Assembly: GCF_029392895.1 (NCBI RefSeq)
Contig: NZ_CP114200.1
Location: 518,501-582,500, forward strand
Length of the DNA stretch: 64,000 nucleotides
From: Streptomyces sp. 71268
Lineage (GTDB): Bacteria; Actinomycetota; Actinomycetes; Streptomycetales; Streptomycetaceae
Reading direction: 5' to 3'
Made by a program: the position numbers and the translations under genes. Positions within the stretch are counted from its first letter, which is position 1; every line of letters begins with the position of its first letter. The notes below the pieces were generated by a model, which was not told the origin of the DNA, made no database searches, and saw nothing but the letters and a program-made list of their open reading frames with translations. Shown here piece by piece: positions 7,272 through 15,216 of this stretch.

Positions 7272-9188
7272 ATGACGGAGAACAAGGACTGGCGGCCGTT
7301 CCTGGAGCGCTGGAGCCGGGAGTGGGCGGGGGCCGCGGCGCACGAGGCGGCGGACGGCGAGCTTTCGGACGAGGACCAGGAGGCCCTGCGGGAGCGCTGG
7401 TTGGGGTTCCCGCCCGCCTCCGAGGAGCGCGTCCGCGCCCTGGAGGAGCGGCTGGGCCATCGCCTGCCGCCCTCGTACCGGACGTTCCTGGCGGTGAGCG
7501 ACGGCTGGCGGCACGCGGGTGGGTTCGTCTATCTGCTCGCCGGCACCGACGACGCCCGGTGGCACCAGGACGAGTCGGGGTTGTCGGAGTTCTTCCCCGG
7601 CGAGTTGGAGGACGACCCGACACCCGATGACGTGCTGCTGGCCGGGATGTGGGAGCGGGCCCTGCAACTGGACGTGGTCTCGGACGCCATGTACGTCCTG
7701 CTGGACCCGGGTGACGTGGGCGACGACGGCGAGTGGGCCGTGTACTGCTACGCCTCGTGGCGTGCCGCTCCACCGAAGCGGTACGCGTCGTTCCGCGCGT
7801 TCATGGACGAGATGTACCGCGAGTTCCACCGTCTGCGGGTCAGCGCGGCGGACCGGGCCGGAGTGGAGTTCGTCAACCCGACGACGCGCGGGCTCGACGC
7901 GTCCGTCGAGGCGGCCCGGTTGGACGCGTTGGCCGGGCGGTACGAACGGGCCGAGGCGGCGCTGGCGGAGGCGCTGGCGTACGGCAGGCCACGGGCGAAG
8001 GAGCTACGCGACCAGATACGCCGGCTGCTCGGGGAGACCTACATGGTCGACTTCGGCACGCTCGCGTGCGATCCGGTGTACGCGCCGGAGATCCTTCCCC
8101 TGCTGGCGGCCGAGCACGTGGACCGTGGCCACGACGACGCCGTGTGGGGCTACACACCGCACGGCGCTTCGGACGCGGTACGCGAGCTGGCTGACGAGGT
8201 CCTGCGGCGCACGCGGGAGGGCAAGGGCGGCTACCGCTACACCGCCGCGGGTGAGTTAGGGCGCGCCGTCGAACGGGCGCGGGAGCAGGCGCGCTGGGGT
8301 GAGACGGACGCGGCGTGGCGGACGCTGCGCGCCGCGCTGCCGGTGTGGCGTCCGCTGGGTCCCGACCACCTCGCACCGGTCGGCCTCTGTGTCGATCCTC
8401 TCCTCGGCCCTGTCCTCACCCCGGAGCGGGGCCGCGAGTTGCTGGCCACCCCACGGGCCAGTCAGGCGGGCGAGGTTCCGGTCCCGGCGGCGGGCTCGGA
8501 CCCGTCGGGCCTGGCCTGGCTGGTGGACGAGGGCCCGGGTGGGTTGCTGGCCTCGTACCGCTTCGTGCTCGTGGAGTCGGTGGGGCCGGTCGACCTCCCG
8601 GGCCGCCTCGGCGCTACCGACGCCGGCGATCTGGGCGAGCCGACGCCCCTGGGGCGCGCGCGAGGCCAGCGCCGGGCCGACGTGACGTGGGAGGACGAGG
8701 CCGTGGTCGCCGTCGGCTCGGCCGGTCCCGACTGGAGCTTCGCGTTGGAGGCGCGGCCCCTCAGCGAATTCGCGGAGCACCGGTTCGCCTCCCCCGGCAC
8801 CGCCGCGTCCCGGGGTACCCGCGCGGTGACCGTGTGGAGCGACCCGGTCCGGGCCCGCCGCCGCGGCCTGTTCCACCTCTCCGTGGCCGAGGACGGAGCG
8901 GAGCGGTACGCGTTCACCGTGCGGGATGGCGAGGTCACCAGCCACGGGCCCGTGCCGGACGCGTTCGACCCCGGTCGGCTCTTCCCGTCGGACGACCCGC
9001 ACGCCGAGCGGCTGGGCGAGCGCCGCGCCCTGGAGGCGCTGGCGGCCGAGTTCGGCGTGCGGCTGCCGCGCGCCGCCCTCACCGGCGGGCGCCTGCACAC
9101 CTTCCGTACCCGGCCGTGGAACCGGCCGCCGGCTCCCGGCGAGACACAGATGTACGTGACCGTCCGTTTCACCTCTGACCAGCCGTGA
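7272..9188 (+). CDS. SMI1/KNR4-domain protein
   Basis: 638 residues. An SMI1/KNR4 (SUKH) domain is at about 45-185, with the typical start ERVRALEERLGHRLPPSYRTFL, then GGFVYLL. The remaining two thirds contain charged helical segments and no recognised domain. SUKH proteins are often immunity proteins in polymorphic toxin systems, but many long actinomycete versions are of unknown role. The ATG of MTENKDW was chosen because the upstream frame extension (7062-7271) has poor codon bias. It stands alone and converges with the XRE-cupin gene. It is 2.9 kb from the eCIS-type toxin gene, too far to assume a link. Confidence 0.85.
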   Translation: MTENKDWRPFLERWSREWAGAAAHEAADGELSDEDQEALRERWLGFPPASEERVRALEERLGHRLPPSYRTFLAVSDGWRHAGGFVYLLAGTDDARWHQDESGLSEFFPGELEDDPTPDDVLLAGMWERALQLDVVSDAMYVLLDPGDVGDDGEWAVYCYASWRAAPPKRYASFRAFMDEMYREFHRLRVSAADRAGVEFVNPTTRGLDASVEAARLDALAGRYERAEAALAEALAYGRPRAKELRDQIRRLLGETYMVDFGTLACDPVYAPEILPLLAAEHVDRGHDDAVWGYTPHGASDAVRELADEVLRRTREGKGGYRYTAAGELGRAVERAREQARWGETDAAWRTLRAALPVWRPLGPDHLAPVGLCVDPLLGPVLTPERGRELLATPRASQAGEVPVPAAGSDPSGLAWLVDEGPGGLLASYRFVLVESVGPVDLPGRLGATDAGDLGEPTPLGRARGQRRADVTWEDEAVVAVGSAGPDWSFALEARPLSEFAEHRFASPGTAASRGTRAVTVWSDPVRARRRGLFHLSVAEDGAERYAFTVRDGEVTSHGPVPDAFDPGRLFPSDDPHAERLGERRALEALAAEFGVRLPRAALTGGRLHTFRTRPWNRPPAPGETQMYVTVRFTSDQP

Positions 9189-9189
9189 C

Positions 9190-9249
9190 GCCCGGACTGC
9201 CGGGCTCGCACGGGGGCGCGTCCGGCTCGGTGGGCGGACCGCGTCCGCC
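9190..9249. terminator. Two stem-loops between convergent genes
   Basis: GCCCGG-ACTG-CCGGGC (9190-9205) follows the SMI1/KNR4 stop. GGCGGAC-CGC-GTCCGCC (9233-9249) follows the XRE-cupin stop on the other strand. Both stems are perfect. Confidence 0.5.
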
Positions 9250-9259
9250 GGGCCGGGCC

Positions 9260-9910
9260 TCAGACGTTCTCAGAGACCAGCACCGCGGTGGTGCCGGGCT
9301 CCAGCGCGCGGAAGACGTGCGGGACATCGGCGGGGTACGCGATGTAGTCCCCTGGGTGTAGTTCGACGGGCTCCGCGGCCACGCCGACGAGCGCCCGGCC
9401 GGTGCTGAGCACCACGTGCTCGACCACGCCGGGCGTGTGCGGACTGGAGGTGCGCTGGCTGCCGGGTTCGGCGGTGATGGTGTAGATGTCCCGGCGGGCT
9501 CCCGGCGGGCCGATCGCCAGCAACGTGGCCTGGTAGTCGGCGTGTTCGGCGGCGAAGACCGGGCCCTGCCCGGCGCGGACCACCCGTACCCGGGGCGTGG
9601 GCAGGTCGAGCAGCCGGGAGAAGGGGATGCCGAGCGTGACGCAGATGGACCACAGCGTCTCCAGGCTGGGGTTGCCGGTGCCGGACTCAAGGAGGGAGAG
9701 CGTGGACTTGGACAGCCCGGCGCGGCGGGCCACCTCGCTGAGCGAGAGGCCGGCGCGGCGACGCTCCTGACGCAGGGCCGGGGCGATGGTCGCCATCAGG
9801 GGCACCGGGCCCGAGGCGGGCGGCGGGGCGTCGTGCGGCGGCGGGGCGGGGGGGATCCGTTGGCGACATGAGCATCCGTTGTGGTTGACCGGGCGATTCG
9901 GCGTGTTCAT
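9260..9910 (-). CDS. XRE-cupin transcriptional regulator, probable azlCD regulator
   Basis: The conserved core has an XRE helix-turn-helix (LRQERRRAGLSLSEVARRAGLSKSTLSLLESG) followed by a cupin barrel (VEHVVLSTGRALVGV ... LHPGDYIAYPADVPHVFRAL). Proteins of this build bind small ligands in the cupin and repress a neighbouring operon. The gene is divergent from azlC-azlD. The start is uncertain. The ATG at 9910 gives 216 residues with a proline-rich N-terminus. The ATG at 9796 (MATIAPALRQE) gives 178 residues and leaves room for a promoter; a TATAAT on this strand at 9909-9914 favours the shorter form. Confidence 0.85.
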   Translation of the reverse strand: MNTPNRPVNHNGCSCRQRIPPAPPPHDAPPPASGPVPLMATIAPALRQERRRAGLSLSEVARRAGLSKSTLSLLESGTGNPSLETLWSICVTLGIPFSRLLDLPTPRVRVVRAGQGPVFAAEHADYQATLLAIGPPGARRDIYTITAEPGSQRTSSPHTPGVVEHVVLSTGRALVGVAAEPVELHPGDYIAYPADVPHVFRALEPGTTAVLVSENV

Positions 9911-9921
9911 TATATTCAACA
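9885..9921 (+). promoter_or_regulatory. azlC promoter and overlapping imperfect palindrome
   Basis: TTGACC (9885-9890) and CATTAT (9909-9914) are 18 bp apart, and the azlC ATG begins 7 nt after the second, so the message may be leaderless. The 18-mer TGTTCATTATATTCAACA (9904-9921) is an inverted repeat with 7 of 9 matching positions. It covers the -10 and the start codon, where the divergent XRE-cupin repressor would be expected to bind. Confidence 0.5.
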
Positions 9922-10607
9922 TGCGATCGATTTGGGGAACCCTCGATCGGGACCTCCTGCGCGGAATCGTGTTGACCTGCCTCGCGGTGGGCGCCATCGG
10001 CGTCTCCTACGGCGCGATCTGCGTCGCCGAGGGCCTCCCCCTGTGGTTTCCGGCCGTCGCCGCCGTGTTGGTGCTCGCCGCGTCGTCGGAGTTCCTGTTC
10101 GTCGGGATGATCGCGGCGGGCGGCAGCCCCGTGGCCGCGACCCTGGTCGCGTTGCTGGCCAACGCCAGACACCTGCCGTACGGGCTGGCGATCCCGCCCC
10201 AGGTGATCCAGCCCGGCTGGCGGCGGGTGGTGGCCTCACACCTGATGAACGACGAGAGCGTGGTGCTGGCCCTGGCCCAGCCCGACGTTCCCCGCCAGCG
10301 CGGCGCCTACTGGGTGTGCGGTCTCGGCATGCTGATCTGCTGGCCGGCCGGGGCGATGCTCGGGGCACTGGCCGGGGACGTCGTCCACGACACCGAGGCG
10401 CTCGGGCTCGACGCGATGTTCCCCGCGGTCATCCTGGCCCTGATGCTGCCGGCCCTGCGCGAACGCGCGATGCGCGGGGCGGTGCTGGCCGGGGCGGCGA
10501 TCGCGCTGGCCACGACGCCCTTCCTGCCGGCCGGCCTGCCCGTGCTGCTGGCCCTGTTCGCCGTGTTCCTCAACCCCGCCCCCAAGGGGCGCCAGGAGGC
10601 GCTGTAG
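9921..10607 (+). CDS. azlC: AzlC family branched-chain amino acid exporter, large subunit
   Basis: 228 residues, typical of AzlC, with about five to eight hydrophobic segments (for example GIVLTCLAVGAIGVSYGAI and VAAVLVLAASSEFLFVGMI). The family signature around the second helix is present (ASSEFLFVGMIAAGGSPVAATLVALLANARHLPYG). AzlC with AzlD exports branched-chain amino acids and analogues across the membrane. There is no Shine-Dalgarno; a -10-like box ends 6 nt before the ATG. It overlaps azlD by one base (TAGTG), so the two subunits are co-translated. Confidence 0.93.
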   Translation: MRSIWGTLDRDLLRGIVLTCLAVGAIGVSYGAICVAEGLPLWFPAVAAVLVLAASSEFLFVGMIAAGGSPVAATLVALLANARHLPYGLAIPPQVIQPGWRRVVASHLMNDESVVLALAQPDVPRQRGAYWVCGLGMLICWPAGAMLGALAGDVVHDTEALGLDAMFPAVILALMLPALRERAMRGAVLAGAAIALATTPFLPAGLPVLLALFAVFLNPAPKGRQEAL

Positions 10608-10930
10608 TGCCCTACTCCCCCACGGTGCTGGTGGCGCTCCTGGCCCTGGCCGCCGGCACGTTCGTCTTCCGCTTCACCGGGCCGGTGTTGCGCTCCCGCC
10701 TCACGTTCCCGCCACGGGCCGAGCACCTGCTGAACACGTCGGCGATGGTGTTGCTGGGTTCGCTCGTGGTGACCGCCACGCTGGCGACCGGCCAGCACAT
10801 CGGCGGGGTCGCCCGGCCGGTGGGCGTGGCGGTGGGCGGCGTGCTGGCCTACCGGAAAGTCCCCTTCCTGGTGGTGGTGATCGCCGCCGCGGCCGTCACG
10901 GCGGCGCTGCGCCTGCTGTCCGTGCCGTGA
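10607..10930 (+). CDS. azlD: AzlD family exporter, small subunit
   Basis: 107 residues with four predicted membrane helices and the AzlD pattern (ALAAGTFVFRFTGPVLRSRL, then LLNTSAMVLLGSLVV, then RKVPFLVVVIAAA). It starts at the GTG that shares a base with the azlC stop, with AGGAGG at 10594-10599 inside azlC. It acts as the obligate partner of AzlC in amino acid export. No terminator is obvious before the next gene. Confidence 0.92.
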   Translation: MPYSPTVLVALLALAAGTFVFRFTGPVLRSRLTFPPRAEHLLNTSAMVLLGSLVVTATLATGQHIGGVARPVGVAVGGVLAYRKVPFLVVVIAAAAVTAALRLLSVP

Positions 10931-11106
10931 CTCGCCGGTGCGCTCGACTCCGGCTGCCCGTCCGCCTGTTGATCCACCGCGTAAGGGCAAAGACGCTGCC
11001 CCGGACGCCCGTGCCACGCGAGGAGGACAACGCGGCCATCCGCCTGTCCGGCAACCACGGCGATGGGGGGCCTCGGCAGGGGGAACCGTATGGGAGAGAC
11101 TGCGGC

Positions 11107-11655
11107 ATGGAGTTCTTCTGCTACCACCGCGACCGGCCCGGTTCCCTGTCACTGCGCATGGACCTGCTGGAAGAGCACTGGTCGTACATGGACCGGTACG
11201 CGAAGGAGATGATCGCGCGTGGCCCGACCTTCGCCGACGACGGTGAGACGCCCACCGGCAGCGTGCACGTAGTCGACCTGCCGAACCCGGCCGCCGCCCG
11301 CGCGTTCGCCTTCGACGAGCCCGGCTACCAGGCCGGCGTGTACCAGGACGTGCTGCTACGCCGCTGGCAGAACCTCCTGGGCCGCACCATGTGGGACTTC
11401 CCCGGCGGCCTGGCCGGCGGCGACCGGTACCTGGTGCTCGGCCTCGGCACCGGACAGCCCACCGCCCCCAGCGCCCTCCCGGACACCGACGACCTGATCG
11501 CCTACGGGCCACTGCTCTCCGACGACGGCGCCACCTGGCTGGGTACGGCGGCGCTGGTCCAGGCGCCGGACCCGGACACCGCGCGCGCCACCCTCGCCCC
11601 GGACCACCACGACCACGTCGAGGTCCACGACTGGCAGTGCGGCGGCAGGCGCTGA
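11107..11655 (+). CDS. YCII-related domain protein
   Basis: 182 residues. The N-terminal half matches YCII-type ferredoxin-like proteins (EFFCYHRDRPGSLSLRMDLLEEHWSYMDRYAKEMIARGPTF in broken form). It contains the usual H within EEHWSYM and the DDG/GS turn (ADDGETPTGSVHVVDL). The second half looks like a diverged repeat of the same fold (LIAYGPLLSDDGATWLGTAALVQA). The catalytic role of YCII proteins is mostly unknown. GGAGAG lies about 10 nt before the ATG. The IS5 remnant begins just 34 nt after its stop. Confidence 0.82.
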   Translation: MEFFCYHRDRPGSLSLRMDLLEEHWSYMDRYAKEMIARGPTFADDGETPTGSVHVVDLPNPAAARAFAFDEPGYQAGVYQDVLLRRWQNLLGRTMWDFPGGLAGGDRYLVLGLGTGQPTAPSALPDTDDLIAYGPLLSDDGATWLGTAALVQAPDPDTARATLAPDHHDHVEVHDWQCGGRR

Positions 11656-11689
11656 CGGACCGGGGCTCCGTAGGGCCACGCGGCGCTAG

Positions 11690-11932
11690 GTTCTGTCGTC
11701 AAATGATCTTGGGTGGTGGATCATGGTCGGGTGTCACGGCGCCATGAACTGTCGGATGACGAGTGGGAGTTCGTCCGCCCTTTGCTGCCCCGGTCAGAGC
11801 GAGGGCGGAAGCGGCTGGACGAGCGGACGGTCCTCAACGGAATCGTCTGGGAGTTCCGGACGGGTGCGGCCTGGCGAGACGTGCCGGAGCGGTACGGATC
11901 CTGGGCCACGCTGCACACCCCGCTTCCGCCGA
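11690..11932 (+). mobile_element. Truncated IS5-family element (left end only)
   Basis: The left terminal inverted repeat (GTTCTGTCGTCAAA) is preceded by CTAG (11686-11689), and the start of a transposase frame is at GTG 11731 (HELSDDEWEFVRPLLPRSER). The sequence is nearly identical to the copy at 14358 until about 11932, where homology stops abruptly. An extra C near 11920 shifts the frame just before the break. The catalytic domain is missing, so the copy is dead. About 130 bp of unassigned DNA separate it from the stop of the eCIS-type gene. Confidence 0.85.
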
Positions 11933-12060
11933 AGGAGGACGGAGGCCTGCCCGCGCGGCCGGTACTGGACTCCGCTCAGCCGCTGCCACTCGGGGTCGGG
12001 GGCCTCGATGCCTCAGGGGGCGAGCTGGGCGCGGGCCGGGCGGGCGGGCAGGAGGAGGCG

Positions 12061-13971
12061 TCACAGGGCGGAGTCGACGAGCTGCTGCCAGGGGTCCTCG
12101 GCCGGCTGGAATTGCCTGTTGAAGACGCTCTGGTAGTAGTCGTACTGCATGCGGTCCATCGCGGTCGGGTCCACTCCGCGGAACGTCCCGTCCAGGACGG
12201 TGTTGCCTCCTTGTGTGACCCAGACACGGATCTGGTTCGCGATGTAGGTGGGGCTGCCACCGGCATCCGGGAGGAGGACGGCCTCCGCTCTGACCGTCAC
12301 CGGGTTCGCCGGGCTCGCGTTGTCCTTGCAAAATTTCGTGATGTTCCCCTCGAGCATCGTCATCTGGGTGTTGGAGTCAAAGGTCCCGGCCACGAGATTG
12401 CCCGCTTCGTTGCCTCCACCGATCGCGCTGCCTATGACGTGCAGCCACTCCCAGCGCATGGTGTCCGCGTCCGGGAAGCCGACCTTCTTGGCGTAGTTCA
12501 GGGCGGAGTAGTTGCCCATGGCGCGTGCACGCGTCTGGCTCTCGTCCCCACGGGCGCAGGGGCCTGTAAGTTTGATCTCCTGGGTGATCCGTAGATTCGC
12601 GGGACGCGGTGGCGCGCCGAGGTTGTCCTTGGGTTTCGCCGGATTCTGGTGGGGGGCGCGGGAGGCGGGAGTCGGCCCGTAGTAGATCAGCCCGTCGCTT
12701 GTCGCCTCGGTCCTGAGAACCCACTTGTGCTGGTTCACGAGGGCTTCCGTCTCCCGGACGGTCTTGCCCATATGCTCATCGAGTTGCTCGAGAAACTGAG
12801 GGTCTCGCTGCGTCTTGAGCAGGTTCTTCCCGAGGTCCAGGTGCCCCACCGTGAGGGTATGCCGCCTGGCGATTTCCCGGGCCTTCACGTCGTCGGTGAA
12901 GACGATTCCCCCGGCCGGATGGACGGCGCGGCTCCGGACGCTGAAGGCCCGGCTCTCGCCGACCAGACGCTTCAGGTTCTTCTCGACCTCGGTGGAGAGC
13001 TCCGCCAGGGTCCAGCCGTTGAACTCGATCGTGAACCACGCGTTCGGGTCCTGTTGCTTCTCGACGTCCGCCAAGTCGACATCGCCGTGCGTTATTTCCG
13101 CGAGATACTCCGAGAGTATCTGGAGTTCCTGCTCGTTCAGAGCGGTGAGTGATCGGGCGCGGCTGCCTGGCTTGCTCACCTTCGGGGGCCTCGACTCGTC
13201 CCTCAGCCGCTGTACCGCGTTGCCGAGCGCGTGCGCGTTGTCCGGCGCCTGGGCGTGGTCCGGCATCTCGTCGTGGCATCCGGCGGCTCCGGCGCCCCGC
13301 CCGGTCGAGTGGTCGGGAACCGGCGCGGAGAGCACTCGACGGGCGTTGGCCTCCGCCTCGCGCTCGAACCGGTCGGCCGGATCCGAGATCTTCAGGCCGC
13401 GGCCGTCGTCGGTGCCCGCGACCGGGCCCTGGCGCTGCTGTACGACGTGCGTGAGCTCATGGGCAAAGGTGTGCCGGTCGGCGCCGCCGTCGCCGATGAC
13501 GATATGAGAGCCCGACGTGTAGGCCCGGGCGCCAACCTCGGCCGCCGAGGCCCGGGCCGCGCTGTCGTCATGGACGCGGACATCGGAGAAGTCGGCCCCG
13601 AGCCTCGCTTCCATGTCTGTGCGGGTCGCGTCGTCCAACGGCTTGCCGGCCGACCGCAGGACTTCGTGTACGGTCGAACGCCGCTGCACCGGAGGCGGTC
13701 CGGGAAGAGGGTGCGCAGGACCGGCACCTTGCTGGTGCCGCTCCCCGGGCTGCGTGGGTTGCGCGAGCTGCGCGGGTTGGGCGGGTTGCACGGGTTGCGC
13801 CGTCCGGCGGAGCATCCGCAGGACGGCGTCGTTTCCTACGGTGGCCTGCAGGGCGAGCAGCTCCGTCGGCGGGCCCGACCGCGCCCCGGCGGCCGCTCCG
13901 GGTGTCCGGGCTGTCATGCCTGGCCTGACGGCCTGCCGCTCGCCTCTGCCGTCCCTGTCCTGCGCCCGCAC
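12061..13971 (-). CDS. eCIS-core (DUF4157) protein with putative His-Me-finger nuclease C-terminus
   Basis: 636 residues. The N-terminus (TELLALQATVGNDAVLRMLRR) and the DUF4157 domain at about 100-185 with HELTH at 171-175 are those of proteins tied to extracellular contractile injection systems and other polymorphic toxins. A proline/glutamine-rich linker lies at 58-95 and a long middle region of unknown fold follows. The C-terminal part (about 505-540) reads WLHVIGSAIGGGNEAGNL, then N534. This H...GG.N....NL...N spacing is what DNA/RNA endonucleases of the His-Me-finger fold show. I infer a toxin with a protease-like carrier domain and a nuclease warhead. Start: GTG with GAGAGGGG upstream; an ATG 18 codons on is possible. 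IS5 copies flank it, and no eCIS structural genes or immunity gene are adjacent. Confidence 0.8.
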   Translation of the reverse strand: MRAQDRDGRGERQAVRPGMTARTPGAAAGARSGPPTELLALQATVGNDAVLRMLRRTAQPVQPAQPAQLAQPTQPGERHQQGAGPAHPLPGPPPVQRRSTVHEVLRSAGKPLDDATRTDMEARLGADFSDVRVHDDSAARASAAEVGARAYTSGSHIVIGDGGADRHTFAHELTHVVQQRQGPVAGTDDGRGLKISDPADRFEREAEANARRVLSAPVPDHSTGRGAGAAGCHDEMPDHAQAPDNAHALGNAVQRLRDESRPPKVSKPGSRARSLTALNEQELQILSEYLAEITHGDVDLADVEKQQDPNAWFTIEFNGWTLAELSTEVEKNLKRLVGESRAFSVRSRAVHPAGGIVFTDDVKAREIARRHTLTVGHLDLGKNLLKTQRDPQFLEQLDEHMGKTVRETEALVNQHKWVLRTEATSDGLIYYGPTPASRAPHQNPAKPKDNLGAPPRPANLRITQEIKLTGPCARGDESQTRARAMGNYSALNYAKKVGFPDADTMRWEWLHVIGSAIGGGNEAGNLVAGTFDSNTQMTMLEGNITKFCKDNASPANPVTVRAEAVLLPDAGGSPTYIANQIRVWVTQGGNTVLDGTFRGVDPTAMDRMQYDYYQSVFNRQFQPAEDPWQQLVDSAL

Positions 13972-14353
13972 CCCGGTCCCCTCTCCCGCCTGCCGGCCTC
14001 CTGCTTAGCACAGGGCGAACGAGGCGGGGTAGAGCAGCAAGGATCAGGGCAACCCACAGTGCCTGAAGGTGCAACGATCAGGGCCGGCATCGACCGGCAC
14101 ACCCGCTCAGCGATCGGACGGTGCGGCCTCGGCTCCTTCACGGGTCGGAGACAGGTGGCGCCGGCGGGGAGGTGTCCGGCGGGATCCGGCGGCGCATACG
14201 CCACCTCCCCCGTGGGTGGCGCTGCGCCGCGCACCAACGAGACTCGCCACTCGCTCAACCTGAGTCCTCCTGACGCGCTTGAACACGTCAGATCATCAGG
14301 GAAGCCCTGACCTTGTGAGCGAGCTCCCCGGCGTGGGAGCGTAGCGGTGTGGG
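13972..14353. other. Upstream region of the eCIS-type gene, no gene seen
   Basis: About 380 bp lie between the toxin-type gene start and the second IS5 copy. No frame has a plausible start and domain. A small perfect hairpin (TCAGGG-AAG-CCCTGA) occurs near 14298-14312. The stretch must contain the promoter of the minus-strand gene, but I cannot place it with confidence. Confidence 0.45.
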
Positions 14354-14357
14354 CTAG

Positions 14358-15216
14358 GTTCTGTCGTCAAATGATCTTGGGTAGTGGATCATGGTCGGGT
14401 GATACGGCGCCATGAACTGTCGGATGCCGAGTGAGAGTTCGTCCGCCCTTTGCTGCCCCGGTCAGAGCGAGGGCGGAAGCGGCTGGACGATCGGACGGCG
14501 GACGGGTACGGCCTGGCGAGACGTGCCGGAGCGGTACGGATCCTGGGCCACGCTGCACACCCGCTTCCGCCGATGGGCTAAGGACGGCACCTTCGAGCGG
14601 ATGCTCCGCAAAGCCCAGGCGGACGCGGCCCGGCGGGATCGACTGGCTGGTGTCGGTCGATTCCACCGTCGTCCGAGCCCACCAGCACGCCGCCGGAGCC
14701 CGAAGAGGGGGTTTCGAGACCCGGCACTCGGCCGCTCCAGAGGGGGACTGACCAGCAAGATTGATCTGGTCTGCGATGCCGTCGGCCGACCGCTCGCTTT
14801 CGTTTTCACCAGCGGGAACACCAACGACTGCACCCAGTTCACCGCCGTGATGGAAGCGATACGGGTGCCCCGCGTCGGCCCCGGCAGACCCCGCGTACGG
14901 CCCGATCACGCCCTGGGAGACAAGGGCTACAGCTCCAAGGCGATCCGGGCCTGGCTGCGGCGCCGGGGCATCACGCACACCATCCCTGAACGGGCCGACC
15001 AGATCCGCGACCGGGCCCGTCGCGGCAGTCTCGGCGGACGCCCCTGACAGTCGATCGCGAAATCTACAAGCGGCGCAATGTAGTGGAACGGTGCTTCAAC
15101 CGCTTGAAGCAATGGCGCGGCATCGCGACTCGCTACGACAAGACCGCCGAGTCCTACCAGGCAGCCGTCACCCTTGTCTCGCTGCTGATGTGGGCGTGAC
15201 GCTTTGACGACAACTC
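14358..15216 (+). mobile_element. IS5-family insertion sequence, both ends present but transposase broken
   Basis: Terminal inverted repeats GTTCTGTCGTCAAA (left) and its partner TTTGACGACAACTC (right) match at 11 of 14 positions. CTAG flanks each end (14354-14357 and 15217-15220), which fits the YTAR-type target duplication of the IS5 family. The 859-bp copy has the same orientation as the truncated copy at 11690. The right-hand CTAG supplies the TAG stop of the neighbouring minus-strand flavoprotein gene. Confidence 0.88.
14399..15199 (+). pseudogene. Degenerate IS5-family transposase
   Basis: The frame opens at GTG 14399 but meets TGA where the sister copy has TGG (W in DDEWEF). It then loses about 28 bp relative to the copy at 11690 (after KRLDDRT), and later shifts frame at least once more. 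Pieces of the DDE domain remain readable: SVDSTVVRAHQHAAG (first D), ALGDKGYSSKAIRAWL (second D) and VERCFNRLKQWRGIA (E). The protein cannot be made as one chain, so any movement would need a transposase from elsewhere. Confidence 0.88.

Noticed and set aside
11933..12060. Remnant gene after the truncated IS5 copy
   Set aside because: The open frame just continues by chance after the break and has no similarity to the intact IS or a known family.
7272..13971. SMI1/KNR4 protein as the immunity partner of the eCIS-type toxin
   Set aside because: They are 2.9 kb apart, with the unrelated azlCD locus between, and the SMI1 protein is much longer than usual immunity proteins.
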